Shown in pieces: positions 16,030 through 24,784 of a DNA stretch of 45,753 nt (positions are counted from its first letter, which is position 1; every line of letters starts with the position of its first letter). Source of the stretch: an uncultured Lachnospiraceae bacterium (GTDB taxonomy: Bacteria; Bacillota; Clostridia; Lachnospirales; Lachnospiraceae). Below the pieces are notes generated by a model. It did not search any database. It was not told the origin of the DNA and saw nothing but the letters and a program-made list of their open reading frames with translations. Location of the stretch: positions 1-45,753 of the forward strand of contig CATBDC010000028.1 of assembly GCA_949502235.1 (NCBI GenBank), written 5' to 3'. Made by a program: the position numbers and the translations under genes.

Positions 16030-18366
16030 ATGAGGAAAAGCTTACTTTTAGTACGTTCTAATGTGCGCAGGGCAAAGGGGCAGACAGCGGCTATCATTGT
16101 GCTGATATTCCTTTCGGCTGTTATGCTGAATCTGTGGCTTATGCTGTCAATGGATTATAAGCAGAATTTTGAACGCTGCCATGAGAGGCTTAATGAGGGA
16201 CATGTAACCCTTGCGGTGGACGGAAACGGCAGTGAAATGAAGGACTTTTTAAAAAGGACTGTACAGGAGGATGAACGGACAGAGTCATTTGGCATAGATT
16301 CCGCTATGCATATGGTAGGATTATTTGAGTTCAATGGGGGTGAGGTAAATTCAGAGTTTATTTTTCTTGAAAAGGAGACAGCCGTTTCACGGACGGCAGG
16401 AAGGGCGGAGATTGTAGAGGACAGTAAGTATACAAGCGGAATCTATATGCCCATCCTGTATAAATCGGAGGAGATAGCGGTTGGGAAAACGATTGAAGTT
16501 TCCATTGGAAGCAGGAAAATGCCATATACAGTATGCGGTTTTTTTAACAGTGTTATGGCCGGGTCACACAACTGCACGATGTGCGGGCTTATTTTAACGG
16601 AGGATAAGTATGAAGAGTTAAGGGAAACTGGCTGTGCACCAGAGGCTTTTCTATGCTCCGTACGGCTAAAGGACAAATCGGAAAGCGAAGATTATGAGGC
16701 AATGCTTAAGAATACGGTGTCCTCCAGTTATCCAGATGTACGGATGGCAAGCAATTCTTATGCTCTTGTTTCCAGCTCGCGGTATATTTCCCAGATGATC
16801 TGTTCAGGGATTCTAAGTGCAATGGCATTTTTTATACTGCTTATTGCGCTTGTTGTGATAGCATCAAATATTATGAACTACATTCAGGAAAATATGAAAA
16901 ATCTTGGCGCGTTAAAAGCGATAGGATACACGGGGCACCAGCTTATGAGTTCCCTGCTTTTGCAGTTTTCCGGGCTTTCGGTGTTGGCAGCTTTAGCAGG
17001 CACAGGTGTTTCTTATGTCTGTTTTCCAGCGCTAAATGAAATGATGATGGCGCAGACAGGTATTCCGTACCAGGTTTGTTTCCTGCCCGTTCCGTTTTTA
17101 CTGACGCTGGCGATACTGGCCGGGGCAGTTTCATTTGCTGTATGGGCAGCCTCCCGCAGGATTAAAAAGGTAGAGCCCATTACTGCTTTAAGGCAGGGGG
17201 TTAGGACCCATAATTTTAAACGGAACCATATTCCCCTTGAGCATACAAGAGCCCCTCTTGATGCTGCTCTTGCACTGAAAACTACGTTTTCCGGCATTAA
17301 GCATAATGTGACGGTTGGTATTACCATGCTTGTGCTTTCTCTTGTAGTTGTTTTTTCCGGACTTATGGTGGAAAATATGATTTTAGACACAATGCCGTTT
17401 TTAAATCTAATTGTGGGTGAGACAGCAGACAGCTGTATCAATGTGAATATATCGGCAGAGGATGCATTTCTAAGGAAAATGAAGGAGGACGGACGTGTAG
17501 AAAAGACATACCTTTATCATACGACAGAGGTGAGGCATGTGGGCGGTATTGCGCTGATGGCCACTCTTGCGGATGATTTCGCGCAGGTTAATAATCAGAA
17601 GGTAGTATTTGAGGGAAGATTTCCGAAATATGATAATGAAATTGCTATTGCCGCAAAGTATGCGTTGGAAAAGAATCTGAAGGTGGGACAGGAGATTACC
17701 ATAACAGCAGGAGGAAAACAGGCGGATTATATCATATCGGGCTTTATACAGATAACTAATAATCTGGGAAAGGATTGTCTGCTTACACGGACCGGCTATG
17801 AACGTCTGGGGGATCTGACGAATAAGAGCTATTATCTGAACCTTAAGGATGGTACGGACATAGAGGCCTTCCATTCGGAGATAAAGGAATGGTTTGGAAA
17901 TGATATAAACGCGGTGATAAATATTGAAGCAACGGTTGAAGGAGGAACGAGCGTTTATGTGATGCTGATGAAAGCCATTGTAGCGGCAATCCTTGTTCTT
18001 GGCCTGCTTATTATCGCATTTGTACTGTACCTGCTTGTACGGACCATGCTGGGAAATAAAAAGAGGGATTATGGCATTATGAAGGCCCTGGGTTATACTA
18101 CGGGGCAGCTTATCCTTCAGATGGCGCTGTCCTTTATGCCGGCGGTTATTATCTCGTCTATCATTGGGATTACAGTGTCAAGCTTTATCATTAATCCGCT
18201 GACAGCAGTATTTTTAAGGAATATTGGAATTGTAAAATGTACCTTTACGGTTCCGGTCTGGTTTAATATACTGGCGGGGGCAGGGCTTATAGCGGCAGCA
18301 CTTGTGCTCTCTTGCCTTTTGTCTCTTAAAATCCGGAAGGTGCAGCCAAAGGAGCTGATGGAGTAA
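16030..18366 (+). CDS. FtsX-type ABC transporter permease, two FtsX domains
   Basis: The 778-residue protein has membrane segments near residues 17-37, three between about 257 and 372, one near 427-450 and three between about 655 and 770. The two extracellular domains are about 215 and 200 residues. This duplicated FtsX layout differs from the ten-segment BceB type. LGALKAIGYTGHQL and YGIMKALGYTTGQL are the paired cytoplasmic coupling motifs after each core. It works with the ATPase at 15270 and is probably a mechanotransmitting or lipid/peptide-handling system rather than an importer. Confidence 0.9.
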   Translation: MRKSLLLVRSNVRRAKGQTAAIIVLIFLSAVMLNLWLMLSMDYKQNFERCHERLNEGHVTLAVDGNGSEMKDFLKRTVQEDERTESFGIDSAMHMVGLFEFNGGEVNSEFIFLEKETAVSRTAGRAEIVEDSKYTSGIYMPILYKSEEIAVGKTIEVSIGSRKMPYTVCGFFNSVMAGSHNCTMCGLILTEDKYEELRETGCAPEAFLCSVRLKDKSESEDYEAMLKNTVSSSYPDVRMASNSYALVSSSRYISQMICSGILSAMAFFILLIALVVIASNIMNYIQENMKNLGALKAIGYTGHQLMSSLLLQFSGLSVLAALAGTGVSYVCFPALNEMMMAQTGIPYQVCFLPVPFLLTLAILAGAVSFAVWAASRRIKKVEPITALRQGVRTHNFKRNHIPLEHTRAPLDAALALKTTFSGIKHNVTVGITMLVLSLVVVFSGLMVENMILDTMPFLNLIVGETADSCINVNISAEDAFLRKMKEDGRVEKTYLYHTTEVRHVGGIALMATLADDFAQVNNQKVVFEGRFPKYDNEIAIAAKYALEKNLKVGQEITITAGGKQADYIISGFIQITNNLGKDCLLTRTGYERLGDLTNKSYYLNLKDGTDIEAFHSEIKEWFGNDINAVINIEATVEGGTSVYVMLMKAIVAAILVLGLLIIAFVLYLLVRTMLGNKKRDYGIMKALGYTTGQLILQMALSFMPAVIISSIIGITVSSFIINPLTAVFLRNIGIVKCTFTVPVWFNILAGAGLIAAALVLSCLLSLKIRKVQPKELME

Positions 18367-18387
18367 AAGATTTTCCGTGAGGTTTGG

Positions 18388-18416
18388 TTGAAGTGAGACC
18401 GTGCTTTTAGTATAAT
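18388..18416 (+). promoter_or_regulatory. Promoter of the AAA-ATPase gene
   Basis: TTGAAG (18388-18393) and TATAAT (18411-18416) with a 17-bp spacer form a near-consensus housekeeping promoter about 40 bases before the gene at 18457. Confidence 0.75.
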
Positions 18417-18456
18417 AAGAGAAATCAGGTGGTTTTATTAAGGAGATGATAAAGAT

Positions 18457-20034
18457 ATGGGGATCTATGTAAATCCGGGAAATGTTTCATTTCAAATGTC
18501 TCGTTTTTCCGATATATATGTTGATAAAAGTATGCTGATTTCAAAAATGAATGCAGTTTACAAAACCGAGAAGAGATTTATCTGTGTAAGCAGACCTCGC
18601 CGTTTTGGAAAATCAATGGCGGCTAATATGTTGTCGGCCTATTACAGCCGCGGCTGCGATTCTGGCGAGACATTTGAAGGGTTAAAGATCAAAGAAGAGA
18701 AATCATATAGAGAGCATCTGAATCAGCATAATGTGATTCGGATAGATGTACAGCGTTTTCTGGACACAGAGACGGATCTGGATATATTTATCAGGAAAAT
18801 TGAAAAAAGTGTAATTGCTGAACTGATGAAGGAGTTTTCTGAATGTACTGATTTTGGGATAGACAACAGGTTAAAGGAAGCTCTTGACCAGATTTTTTTA
18901 CAGACAGGGAAGGGATTTGTTTTTATTATTGATGAATGGGATTGTGTATTTCGGGTGGCCAAAAGCAGGAAGGAAATACAGAAGGAGTATCTGGACTTTC
19001 TGCGGGGGCTTTTTAAAGGGGCCGAATATGTGGAATTGGCTTATATGACAGGGATTTTGCCAATTAAAAAATACGGTGAACATTCTGCAGTCAATGTTTT
19101 CGATGAATATTCTATGATTGCGCCTAAGAATCTGGGAGAATATTTCGGATTTACGGAAGAGGAGGTGCAAGAGCAATGTATGCAGCAGAACGTGGACTAT
19201 ACAGAGGTAAAGAAATGGTATGATGGGTATCGTCTGGGTAATCTTCATATTTATAATCCAAAATCAGTAGTAGATGTATTAACGTGGAATGAATTTCAGA
19301 GTTACTGGACAGGTACAGAAACATATGAAGCATTGAAGGTCTATATTGATTTGAATTTTGATGGGCTAAAAGAAGCTATTGCAATGATGCTTGGGAATGG
19401 ACGGTGTACGATTGCTCCGGCTACATTCCAGAATGATATGACTACATTTCAGAATAAAGATGATGTACTTACACTCTTGGTGCACCTTGGTTATTTGACT
19501 TTTGAAAAAGAGACCAATGAAGTAATGATTCCAAATCAAGAGATTGTACAAGAGTTTATTAATGTAATACGTGTGGAAGGATGGAATGGGGTAATTGAGG
19601 CGCTGAGTCAGTCAGAAAATCTTCTTAAAAGTACATTAGCAATGGATTGCAAAGCGGTCGCAGAGGGAATGTCCGCAATTCATGGGGAAACAGCATCTAT
19701 GCTAAAATACAATAACGAAAATTCCCTTGTGTGCGCTATACTTATTGCATATTACAGCGCAAAGATATATTATATAAACCCAGTTCTGGAATTGCCGTCA
19801 GGAAAAGGTTTTGCGGATGTGGTTTATCTGCCAAAACGAAATGTGCATTACCCGGCATTAGTAATAGAACTGAAATGGGATAAAACTGCAAAGGGAGCAA
19901 TCAGTCAGATTAAGGAGAAGGGCTATGCTTCATGGATTGAGGGGTATACGGGAGGCATACTTCTCGTTGGAATAAATTACGATAAGGATGAAAAGAACCA
20001 TGAATGTGTGATTGAAAAATATATAAAGAACTAA
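18457..20034 (+). CDS. AAA-ATPase with C-terminal PD-(D/E)XK nuclease-like domain
   Basis: The 525-residue protein belongs to a family very common in gut Firmicutes and Bacteroidetes: N-terminal INPGN-type start (YVNPGNVSFQMSRFSDIYVD), Walker A in CVSRPRRFGKSM, Walker B in FIIDEWDCVFR, and the conserved LAYMTGILPIKKYG. The C-terminal part has the nuclease-like pattern GKGFADVVYLP followed by ALVIELKWDK (D...ExK). Its role is not established; defence or selfish-element functions have been suggested. GGAGATGATAAAG precedes the ATG. A paralogue is encoded on the other strand at 35961. It shares no operon with the kinase gene that follows beyond simple adjacency. Confidence 0.88.
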   Translation: MGIYVNPGNVSFQMSRFSDIYVDKSMLISKMNAVYKTEKRFICVSRPRRFGKSMAANMLSAYYSRGCDSGETFEGLKIKEEKSYREHLNQHNVIRIDVQRFLDTETDLDIFIRKIEKSVIAELMKEFSECTDFGIDNRLKEALDQIFLQTGKGFVFIIDEWDCVFRVAKSRKEIQKEYLDFLRGLFKGAEYVELAYMTGILPIKKYGEHSAVNVFDEYSMIAPKNLGEYFGFTEEEVQEQCMQQNVDYTEVKKWYDGYRLGNLHIYNPKSVVDVLTWNEFQSYWTGTETYEALKVYIDLNFDGLKEAIAMMLGNGRCTIAPATFQNDMTTFQNKDDVLTLLVHLGYLTFEKETNEVMIPNQEIVQEFINVIRVEGWNGVIEALSQSENLLKSTLAMDCKAVAEGMSAIHGETASMLKYNNENSLVCAILIAYYSAKIYYINPVLELPSGKGFADVVYLPKRNVHYPALVIELKWDKTAKGAISQIKEKGYASWIEGYTGGILLVGINYDKDEKNHECVIEKYIKN

Positions 20035-20062
20035 TTCAGGAACAGAAGAGGAAAGCAGAAAA

Positions 20063-20578
20063 ATGGAGAAACAAAATATATTTCTAATTGGCTTTATGGG
20101 AACGGGGAAGAGTACGATTGCGGCTGAATTAAGCAGAAGGCTTGGAATGGAACGGATGGAAATGGACACTGCTATAGCCGAAGAGCAGGGAATGAGTATC
20201 AATGATATATTTAAGGAGTACGGTGAGGCTTATTTCCGTGATTTAGAGAGTAAGCTTCTGACAGAGCTACAGAAAAAGAAGGGCATGGTAGTGTCCTGCG
20301 GCGGCGGTACGGTCCTTAGGAGTGAGAATGTGCAGTATATGAAAAAAAGCGGGATGATTGTACTTCTTGGGGCTTCTCCGGAGACGATTTACCGGCGGGT
20401 AAGGAATAGTAATGACCGGCCGATTTTAAATCATAACATGACGGTAGAATATATCAGCGAACTGATGGAAAAAAGAAGGGGATCCTATGAATCTGCGGCG
20501 GATATTATGATAGAGACTGACGAAAAGACACCTTCGCAGATTTGTGATGAGATTATTCAAAAAGGTATAGGGAGATGA
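20063..20578 (+). CDS. aroK: Shikimate kinase
   Basis: The 171-residue enzyme phosphorylates shikimate at the 3-hydroxyl with ATP in the aromatic amino-acid pathway. It has Walker A GFMGTGKSTIA, the shikimate-binding Asp in MEMDTAI, Arg in YFRDLESK, the VSCGGGTV motif and the lid Arg in NDRPIL. The length is normal. Its stop overlaps the start of the MFS gene. No other aromatic-pathway gene is near, so it may be a stand-alone or second copy. Confidence 0.92.
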   Translation: MEKQNIFLIGFMGTGKSTIAAELSRRLGMERMEMDTAIAEEQGMSINDIFKEYGEAYFRDLESKLLTELQKKKGMVVSCGGGTVLRSENVQYMKKSGMIVLLGASPETIYRRVRNSNDRPILNHNMTVEYISELMEKRRGSYESAADIMIETDEKTPSQICDEIIQKGIGR

Positions 20579-21810
20579 AGCTGTTTTCACAATATAAAGG
20601 GCTGAGGCGCGAAAACTACATACTCTGCTTCGGCCGTCTTGTCACTGCCATGGGTTCCATGATTTGGCCTATGATGACGATGATTTTAAATCAGAAGATG
20701 GGTATGCAGGCAGAGACGGTTGCATGGGTCATGGCGGCAGGTGGTTTTCTGGCGCTCCCTGCTCATTTCATCGGAGGCAGGATGGCAGACCGGTTTAATA
20801 AAAAAATGAATATTGTGTACATGGACATCATCTCCGTAGTATGCTATGTAATCTGCGCCCTTACGCCCCTGTCCGCAAAATCCATTGTCCTGATGTTTAC
20901 TGCGTCTATATGCCAGAATATGGAGCATCCTTCTTATAATGCCCTTACGGCGGACATGACAACCATAGAAGACCGTGAGAGAGCATATTCCCTTCAGTAC
21001 CTGTGTGCAAATCTGGGTTTTGTTATGTCACCCACCATTGCAGGTTTCTTATTCCGGAATTATCTGTGGCTTGCATTTCTCATAAGCGGGCTGGCAATCG
21101 GGTGTTCTTCTATTCTGATTTTCCTTTTTGTAAAGGATATTACGCCTGTGAAGGATGTAAGCAGGAAGGCTGTATACCAGACAGAGCGTGAAGGAGAGAG
21201 CCTGTGGTCAGTGATGAAGGAAAATAAAACAGTCCTTCTTTTTATTGTGGCTGTCAGCGGTTACTATGCGACCTATCAGATGTATAATTATCTGATGCCC
21301 CTGGAGCTTTCCAGGCTGCACAGAGACAGCGGCGCGGTGATATTCGGCTCGATTACAAGTGTAAACTGTGCAGTGGTTGTTATATTTACACCAATTCTCA
21401 CCAAAATGTTTCCGAGACTTTCAGAGCCTGTCAAATGTATGCTAGGGCAGGGACTGCTTTTAGTTGGATTTGGAATTTTCTTTTTACTGGCGGGGTACAT
21501 ACCATCCTATTATGCAGCCATGCTTATTATTACATGGGGAGAAATCTTTAATGTGCTTGCAGAGAGTCCTTATCTGACGAAGAGGGTGCCGGCAAGCCAC
21601 AGAGGAAGGGTAGAAGGACTCTGCATGGTAATAAGAGGTGGCGTGACGGGAGCCTATCAGATGCTCATTGGCTTTGTATATGGGGTAGGAACCCCGGCGG
21701 CCGCGTGGATGTTTGTTCTTTCCATCGGAGGCTTTTTTGTGTTTCTTACTATAGTACTTATTATAAAGGACAAGAAAGTATATAAGAATTTATATTTTGA
21801 CGGACAATAA
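20575..21810 (+). CDS. Major facilitator superfamily transporter
   Basis: The 411-residue protein has about 12 hydrophobic segments and the MFS motif A between segments 2 and 3 (GGRMADRFNKKMNIVYMD). MSPTIAGFLFRNY fits segment 5 of drug-efflux-type members. The ATG overlaps the shikimate kinase stop, which implies co-translation. It probably exports a small molecule or drug; the substrate is unknown. The response regulator at 21825 follows within 14 bases. Confidence 0.87.
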   Translation: MKLFSQYKGLRRENYILCFGRLVTAMGSMIWPMMTMILNQKMGMQAETVAWVMAAGGFLALPAHFIGGRMADRFNKKMNIVYMDIISVVCYVICALTPLSAKSIVLMFTASICQNMEHPSYNALTADMTTIEDRERAYSLQYLCANLGFVMSPTIAGFLFRNYLWLAFLISGLAIGCSSILIFLFVKDITPVKDVSRKAVYQTEREGESLWSVMKENKTVLLFIVAVSGYYATYQMYNYLMPLELSRLHRDSGAVIFGSITSVNCAVVVIFTPILTKMFPRLSEPVKCMLGQGLLLVGFGIFFLLAGYIPSYYAAMLIITWGEIFNVLAESPYLTKRVPASHRGRVEGLCMVIRGGVTGAYQMLIGFVYGVGTPAAAWMFVLSIGGFFVFLTIVLIIKDKKVYKNLYFDGQ

Positions 21811-21824
21811 GGAGTTTAAGCTGT

Positions 21825-22487
21825 ATGATGAAAATATTACTGGTAGAGGATGATGATACGATTGCTTTTGGTATCCGATCCGCGCTTAAGAAAAAGGGCT
21901 ATGAGGTAATAAGCTGTATGGATATGGCGGAAGGCAGGAGGTTGTTTTCCGGTGAGATTTCCCTGATTCTTCTTGACCTTAATCTTCCGGACGGAAGCGG
22001 CTATGAATTTTGCGGATGGGTGAAGGAAAGAGGGGATACGCCGGTTATTTTTCTTACTGTGCGGGATGATGCGGCAGATATAACGAAGGGGCTTGATATG
22101 GGAGCAGATGACTATATAACGAAGCCCTTTTCCATTCCGGTGCTGGAATCAAGAATCCGGGCAGTTCTTAGAAGGATATCTAAAACAGAGGAAGGCATAC
22201 TTTCATGCGGCACGATCCGGATAGATAAGAAGAGGATGCAGGCCAGTGCGCGGGGGGAAGACATCAGCCTTACCAGTCTTGAATACCGCCTTCTGTTAAT
22301 TCTGATAGAAAATAAAGGATGTATACTGCCCCGGAACCTGATTCTTGAGAAGCTTTGGGATGATGAAGCTAACTTTGTAAATGATAATACCCTTACTGTT
22401 GCCATAAAGAGGCTTAGGGAAAAGCTTAAGGACGCCTCCTGCATCAAAACAATAAGGGGAATCGGCTACCGGATGGAGGATGCATAA
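21825..22487 (+). CDS. OmpR/PhoB-family response regulator, separated from its probable kinase
   Basis: The 220-residue protein has a receiver domain with LLVEDDDT, phospho-acceptor Asp in LLDLNLPDGSG, Thr in FLTVRD and Lys in DYITKPFS. A winged-helix domain ends in the typical RGIGYRMEDA, so it is complete. GGAG at 21811-21814 precedes the ATG. In related loci such a regulator is followed directly by its kinase. Here a LysR gene on the other strand overlaps its last 22 bases and the next kinase is 6 kb away at 28516. The 11-bp tandem repeat at 33125-33146 upstream of the ABC genes is a plausible target. Confidence 0.92.
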   Translation: MMKILLVEDDDTIAFGIRSALKKKGYEVISCMDMAEGRRLFSGEISLILLDLNLPDGSGYEFCGWVKERGDTPVIFLTVRDDAADITKGLDMGADDYITKPFSIPVLESRIRAVLRRISKTEEGILSCGTIRIDKKRMQASARGEDISLTSLEYRLLLILIENKGCILPRNLILEKLWDDEANFVNDNTLTVAIKRLREKLKDASCIKTIRGIGYRMEDA

Positions 22488-23371
22488 ACATATTTGACTG
22501 CTTTTATCAATTCTTTTTCTTCAGTGTTAAACTTCATATTTGTCCGATATATCAAATGCATATATCTATGATACTCCTTTAAAGGCTTACAGATAACAAG
22601 ATCCATATCCCGGGGGACGCAGGATTCAGGCTGTATTGTAATTGCATGCTCGTCCTTTATAAGCTGACAGATATACCGGGTCCGGTTAATCTCAAAAAGA
22701 ATGGTGGGACTTATATGGTAATCAGAAAATATTTGCTGGAACAGAACACTTTCTATCGTATCCGGGGGCGCAAGAATATAGGATACGTCAGCAAAGACAG
22801 AGGCATCTACCCGGGGTGGTGATGTAAAATCGTCAGAGGCAAATCCGGCCAGGGGATGGCTTTTGGGGAGTACAAATACCATCTCCTCATCCTTCAGCAT
22901 TTCACAGCAATATTTTGCAAGGGGCACCTGATAGATGGATGGAACAAGGATACACTTGAGCATGCCTTCCTTCAGCCTGGCAATCAGCGGCTCTGAACGG
23001 CTGTCTATAATACTGCTTCTAAAGTGAGGATGAATTTTCTTAAAATCAGAAAGCACCTTCGTAAATATTGTCATGGCCGTTTCGGAAGAAATACCAATTG
23101 TGAAAACATCATTTTCTGAGGATTTTATTTTTGCATAGAGCTCCTGTTCTAACCGGAGGATTTCCTTTGCCGTATCTACAAACAGTTCTCCTTCCGGTGT
23201 TGGTATCAGCATATTATTTTTACGTGTAAACAGCCTGGCTCCCAGCTCCTGCTCTGTTTTTTTGAGAGAAATACTAAGGGCAGACTGGGAGATAAATAAT
23301 TTTTCTGCAACTTTGCTGATATTACGATGCTTCGCTATTTCTACGATATAGTTCATATTTTTGTAGCTCAT
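22466..23371 (-). CDS. LysR-family transcriptional regulator of the diaminopropionate block
   Basis: The 301-residue protein has the LysR winged HTH at about residues 1-60 (NYIVEIAKHRNISKVAEKLF, then ISQSALSISLKKTEQELGARLF) and a substrate-binding effector domain with the typical VFVLPKSHPLAG. I chose the start at 23371 (MSYKNMNY), which has an AGGGGG-like site before it, over a start at 23416. It is divergent from the ammonia-lyase gene, the usual layout of a LysR regulator and its target, with half-sites at 23417-23457 between them. Its 3' end overlaps the response-regulator gene by 22 bases, which marks the left edge of the inserted block. Confidence 0.9.
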   Translation of the reverse strand: MSYKNMNYIVEIAKHRNISKVAEKLFISQSALSISLKKTEQELGARLFTRKNNMLIPTPEGELFVDTAKEILRLEQELYAKIKSSENDVFTIGISSETAMTIFTKVLSDFKKIHPHFRSSIIDSRSEPLIARLKEGMLKCILVPSIYQVPLAKYCCEMLKDEEMVFVLPKSHPLAGFASDDFTSPPRVDASVFADVSYILAPPDTIESVLFQQIFSDYHISPTILFEINRTRYICQLIKDEHAITIQPESCVPRDMDLVICKPLKEYHRYMHLIYRTNMKFNTEEKELIKAVKYVYASSIR

Positions 23372-23416
23372 CTTTTTTACCCCCTGTCTCTTCCACATTA
23401 TCACTATTTTGCACAA

Positions 23417-23457
23417 AATACCATAGTATAGGGTATTTATTTTATTAATACCCTATA
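23417..23457. promoter_or_regulatory. Candidate LysR operator with three half-sites
   Basis: TATAGGGTATT (23427-23437) and AATACCCTATA (23447-23457) are perfect 11-bp inverted arms with a 9-nt spacer. A further AATACC at 23417-23422 pairs with the first arm. LysR regulators often use one activation and one recognition site in such an array. It lies between the LysR gene and the ammonia-lyase promoter. Confidence 0.65.
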
Positions 23458-23469
23458 AAATTCTATGAA

Positions 23470-23499
23470 TTGGTATTCCCCAAAACCCAATGATATAAT
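23470..23499 (+). promoter_or_regulatory. Promoter of the ammonia-lyase operon
   Basis: TTGGTA (23470-23475) and TATAAT (23494-23499) with an 18-bp spacer; the -10 is preceded by TGA. The -35 is 12 bases after the LysR half-sites. Transcription would begin near 23506, downstream of an ATG at 23465 in the same frame, which excludes that ATG as the start of the gene. Confidence 0.6.
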
Positions 23500-23545
23500 A
23501 AAAAAAAGCTGTAGCAAAACAAAAAAATATAGAAGAGGTGTGAGA

Positions 23546-24769
23546 GTGGATGTGAAAAATGACTATGGAATAAGCATAATCTCTAATCAGCACTATAAAT
23601 CTGAGGAACTGCCAGAGTTCCTAAACCAGGAGCATACAATGCCGGTTTTAAAATTTCATCAAAGCCTGAAGGGCTATGAGCCAACTCCCTTAGTCCGCCT
23701 TGACGGGCTGGCAGAGCTGTTACATTTGAAGGCTGTTTTTGTAAAGGATGAGTCAAGGCGTTTTGGGCTGAAGGCCTTTAAGGGATTAGGCGGAGTATAT
23801 GCCCTTACTAAGGTTGTATGTAAGGAGCTGGGGCTGGATATTGAGAAGATAACCTTTCAGGAGCTTTGTTCAGATACATATTCTGAACAGATAAAGAGAA
23901 TGGTGTTTGTTACGGCAACTGACGGCAATCACGGAAAAGGAGTTTCCTGGGCAGCAGGCCTTCTGGGGTGTAAGGCATATGTCTATATGCCAAAAGGGTC
24001 GGCAAAAATAAGGGCCGAGGCAATCCAGAATGCCGGAAGGGCAGAGGTTACCATTACAGATAAAGGCTATGACGATACAGTCAGATATGCCAGTGAAATG
24101 GCCGAAGAAAAGGGCTGGTATCTTGTGCAGGATACAAGCTGGGATGGATACACCCAGATTCCCACATGGATTATTCAGGGCTATACAACTATGGCCTCAG
24201 AGGCGGCGCAGCAGCTTGAGGCGGAAGGCTTTCCAGCGCCTACACATGTTTTTGTACAGGCAGGGGTAGGTGCGATGGCAGGGGGAGTGACAGGATATCT
24301 TGCAAACCGGTATCACGGGCAGATGCCTGTGTTTGCAACTGCAGAGCCGGAGGATATGGCATGCATTTTTGCATCCATAAAATCCCCGGACGGAGCCGGA
24401 CACGCAGTGACGGGAGAGTGCCATACTATTATGGCAGGTCTTAACTGCGGAGAGCCGTGTACCGTATCATGGCCTGTTCTAAGGAATCATGTGCGGTGGA
24501 GCTTTTCCTGCCCGGATGAAACGGCAGCCCTTGGCATGAGAATTCTGGCGGCGCCTATAGGAGATGATCTCCCTGTAATATCAGGCGAATCGGGCGCGGT
24601 TACAACAGGACTGCTGGCGCTTCTTGCGTCATGTCCACAGCTAGAGGAAATTCGCAGTGCTATGGGCTTAAATGAGGATTCGGTAGTACTTCTGTTCAAT
24701 ACAGAAGGAGATACAGACCCGGAAAATTACCAAAGAATTGTGTATGGCGGAGCTCATGCTTTGCTGTAG
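23546..24769 (+). CDS. dpaL: Diaminopropionate ammonia-lyase
   Basis: This PLP enzyme (407 residues) converts 2,3-diaminopropionate to pyruvate and two ammonia. It follows E. coli YgeX closely: GYEPTPLVRLDGLA, VKDESRRFGLKAFKGLGG with the PLP lysine, TATDGNHGKGVSWAA, YMPKGSAKIRAEAI, QAGVGAMAGGV, TIMAGLNCGEP, SGESGAVTTG and NTEGDTDPENY. I chose the GTG at 23546, 8 bases after GAGG at 23534, since the promoter lies downstream of the ATG at 23465. It opens an operon with an M20 hydrolase, a carrier and malic enzyme, so diaminopropionate or a conjugate is the probable nutrient. Confidence 0.93.
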   Translation: MDVKNDYGISIISNQHYKSEELPEFLNQEHTMPVLKFHQSLKGYEPTPLVRLDGLAELLHLKAVFVKDESRRFGLKAFKGLGGVYALTKVVCKELGLDIEKITFQELCSDTYSEQIKRMVFVTATDGNHGKGVSWAAGLLGCKAYVYMPKGSAKIRAEAIQNAGRAEVTITDKGYDDTVRYASEMAEEKGWYLVQDTSWDGYTQIPTWIIQGYTTMASEAAQQLEAEGFPAPTHVFVQAGVGAMAGGVTGYLANRYHGQMPVFATAEPEDMACIFASIKSPDGAGHAVTGECHTIMAGLNCGEPCTVSWPVLRNHVRWSFSCPDETAALGMRILAAPIGDDLPVISGESGAVTTGLLALLASCPQLEEIRSAMGLNEDSVVLLFNTEGDTDPENYQRIVYGGAHALL

Positions 24770-24784
24770 GAATGAGGTGAATAT

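Noticed and set aside
23465-23545. N-terminal extension of the ammonia-lyase from ATG 23465
   Set aside because: It overlaps the predicted promoter (-10 at 23494-23499), has no ribosome site, and the homologue YgeX lacks it.
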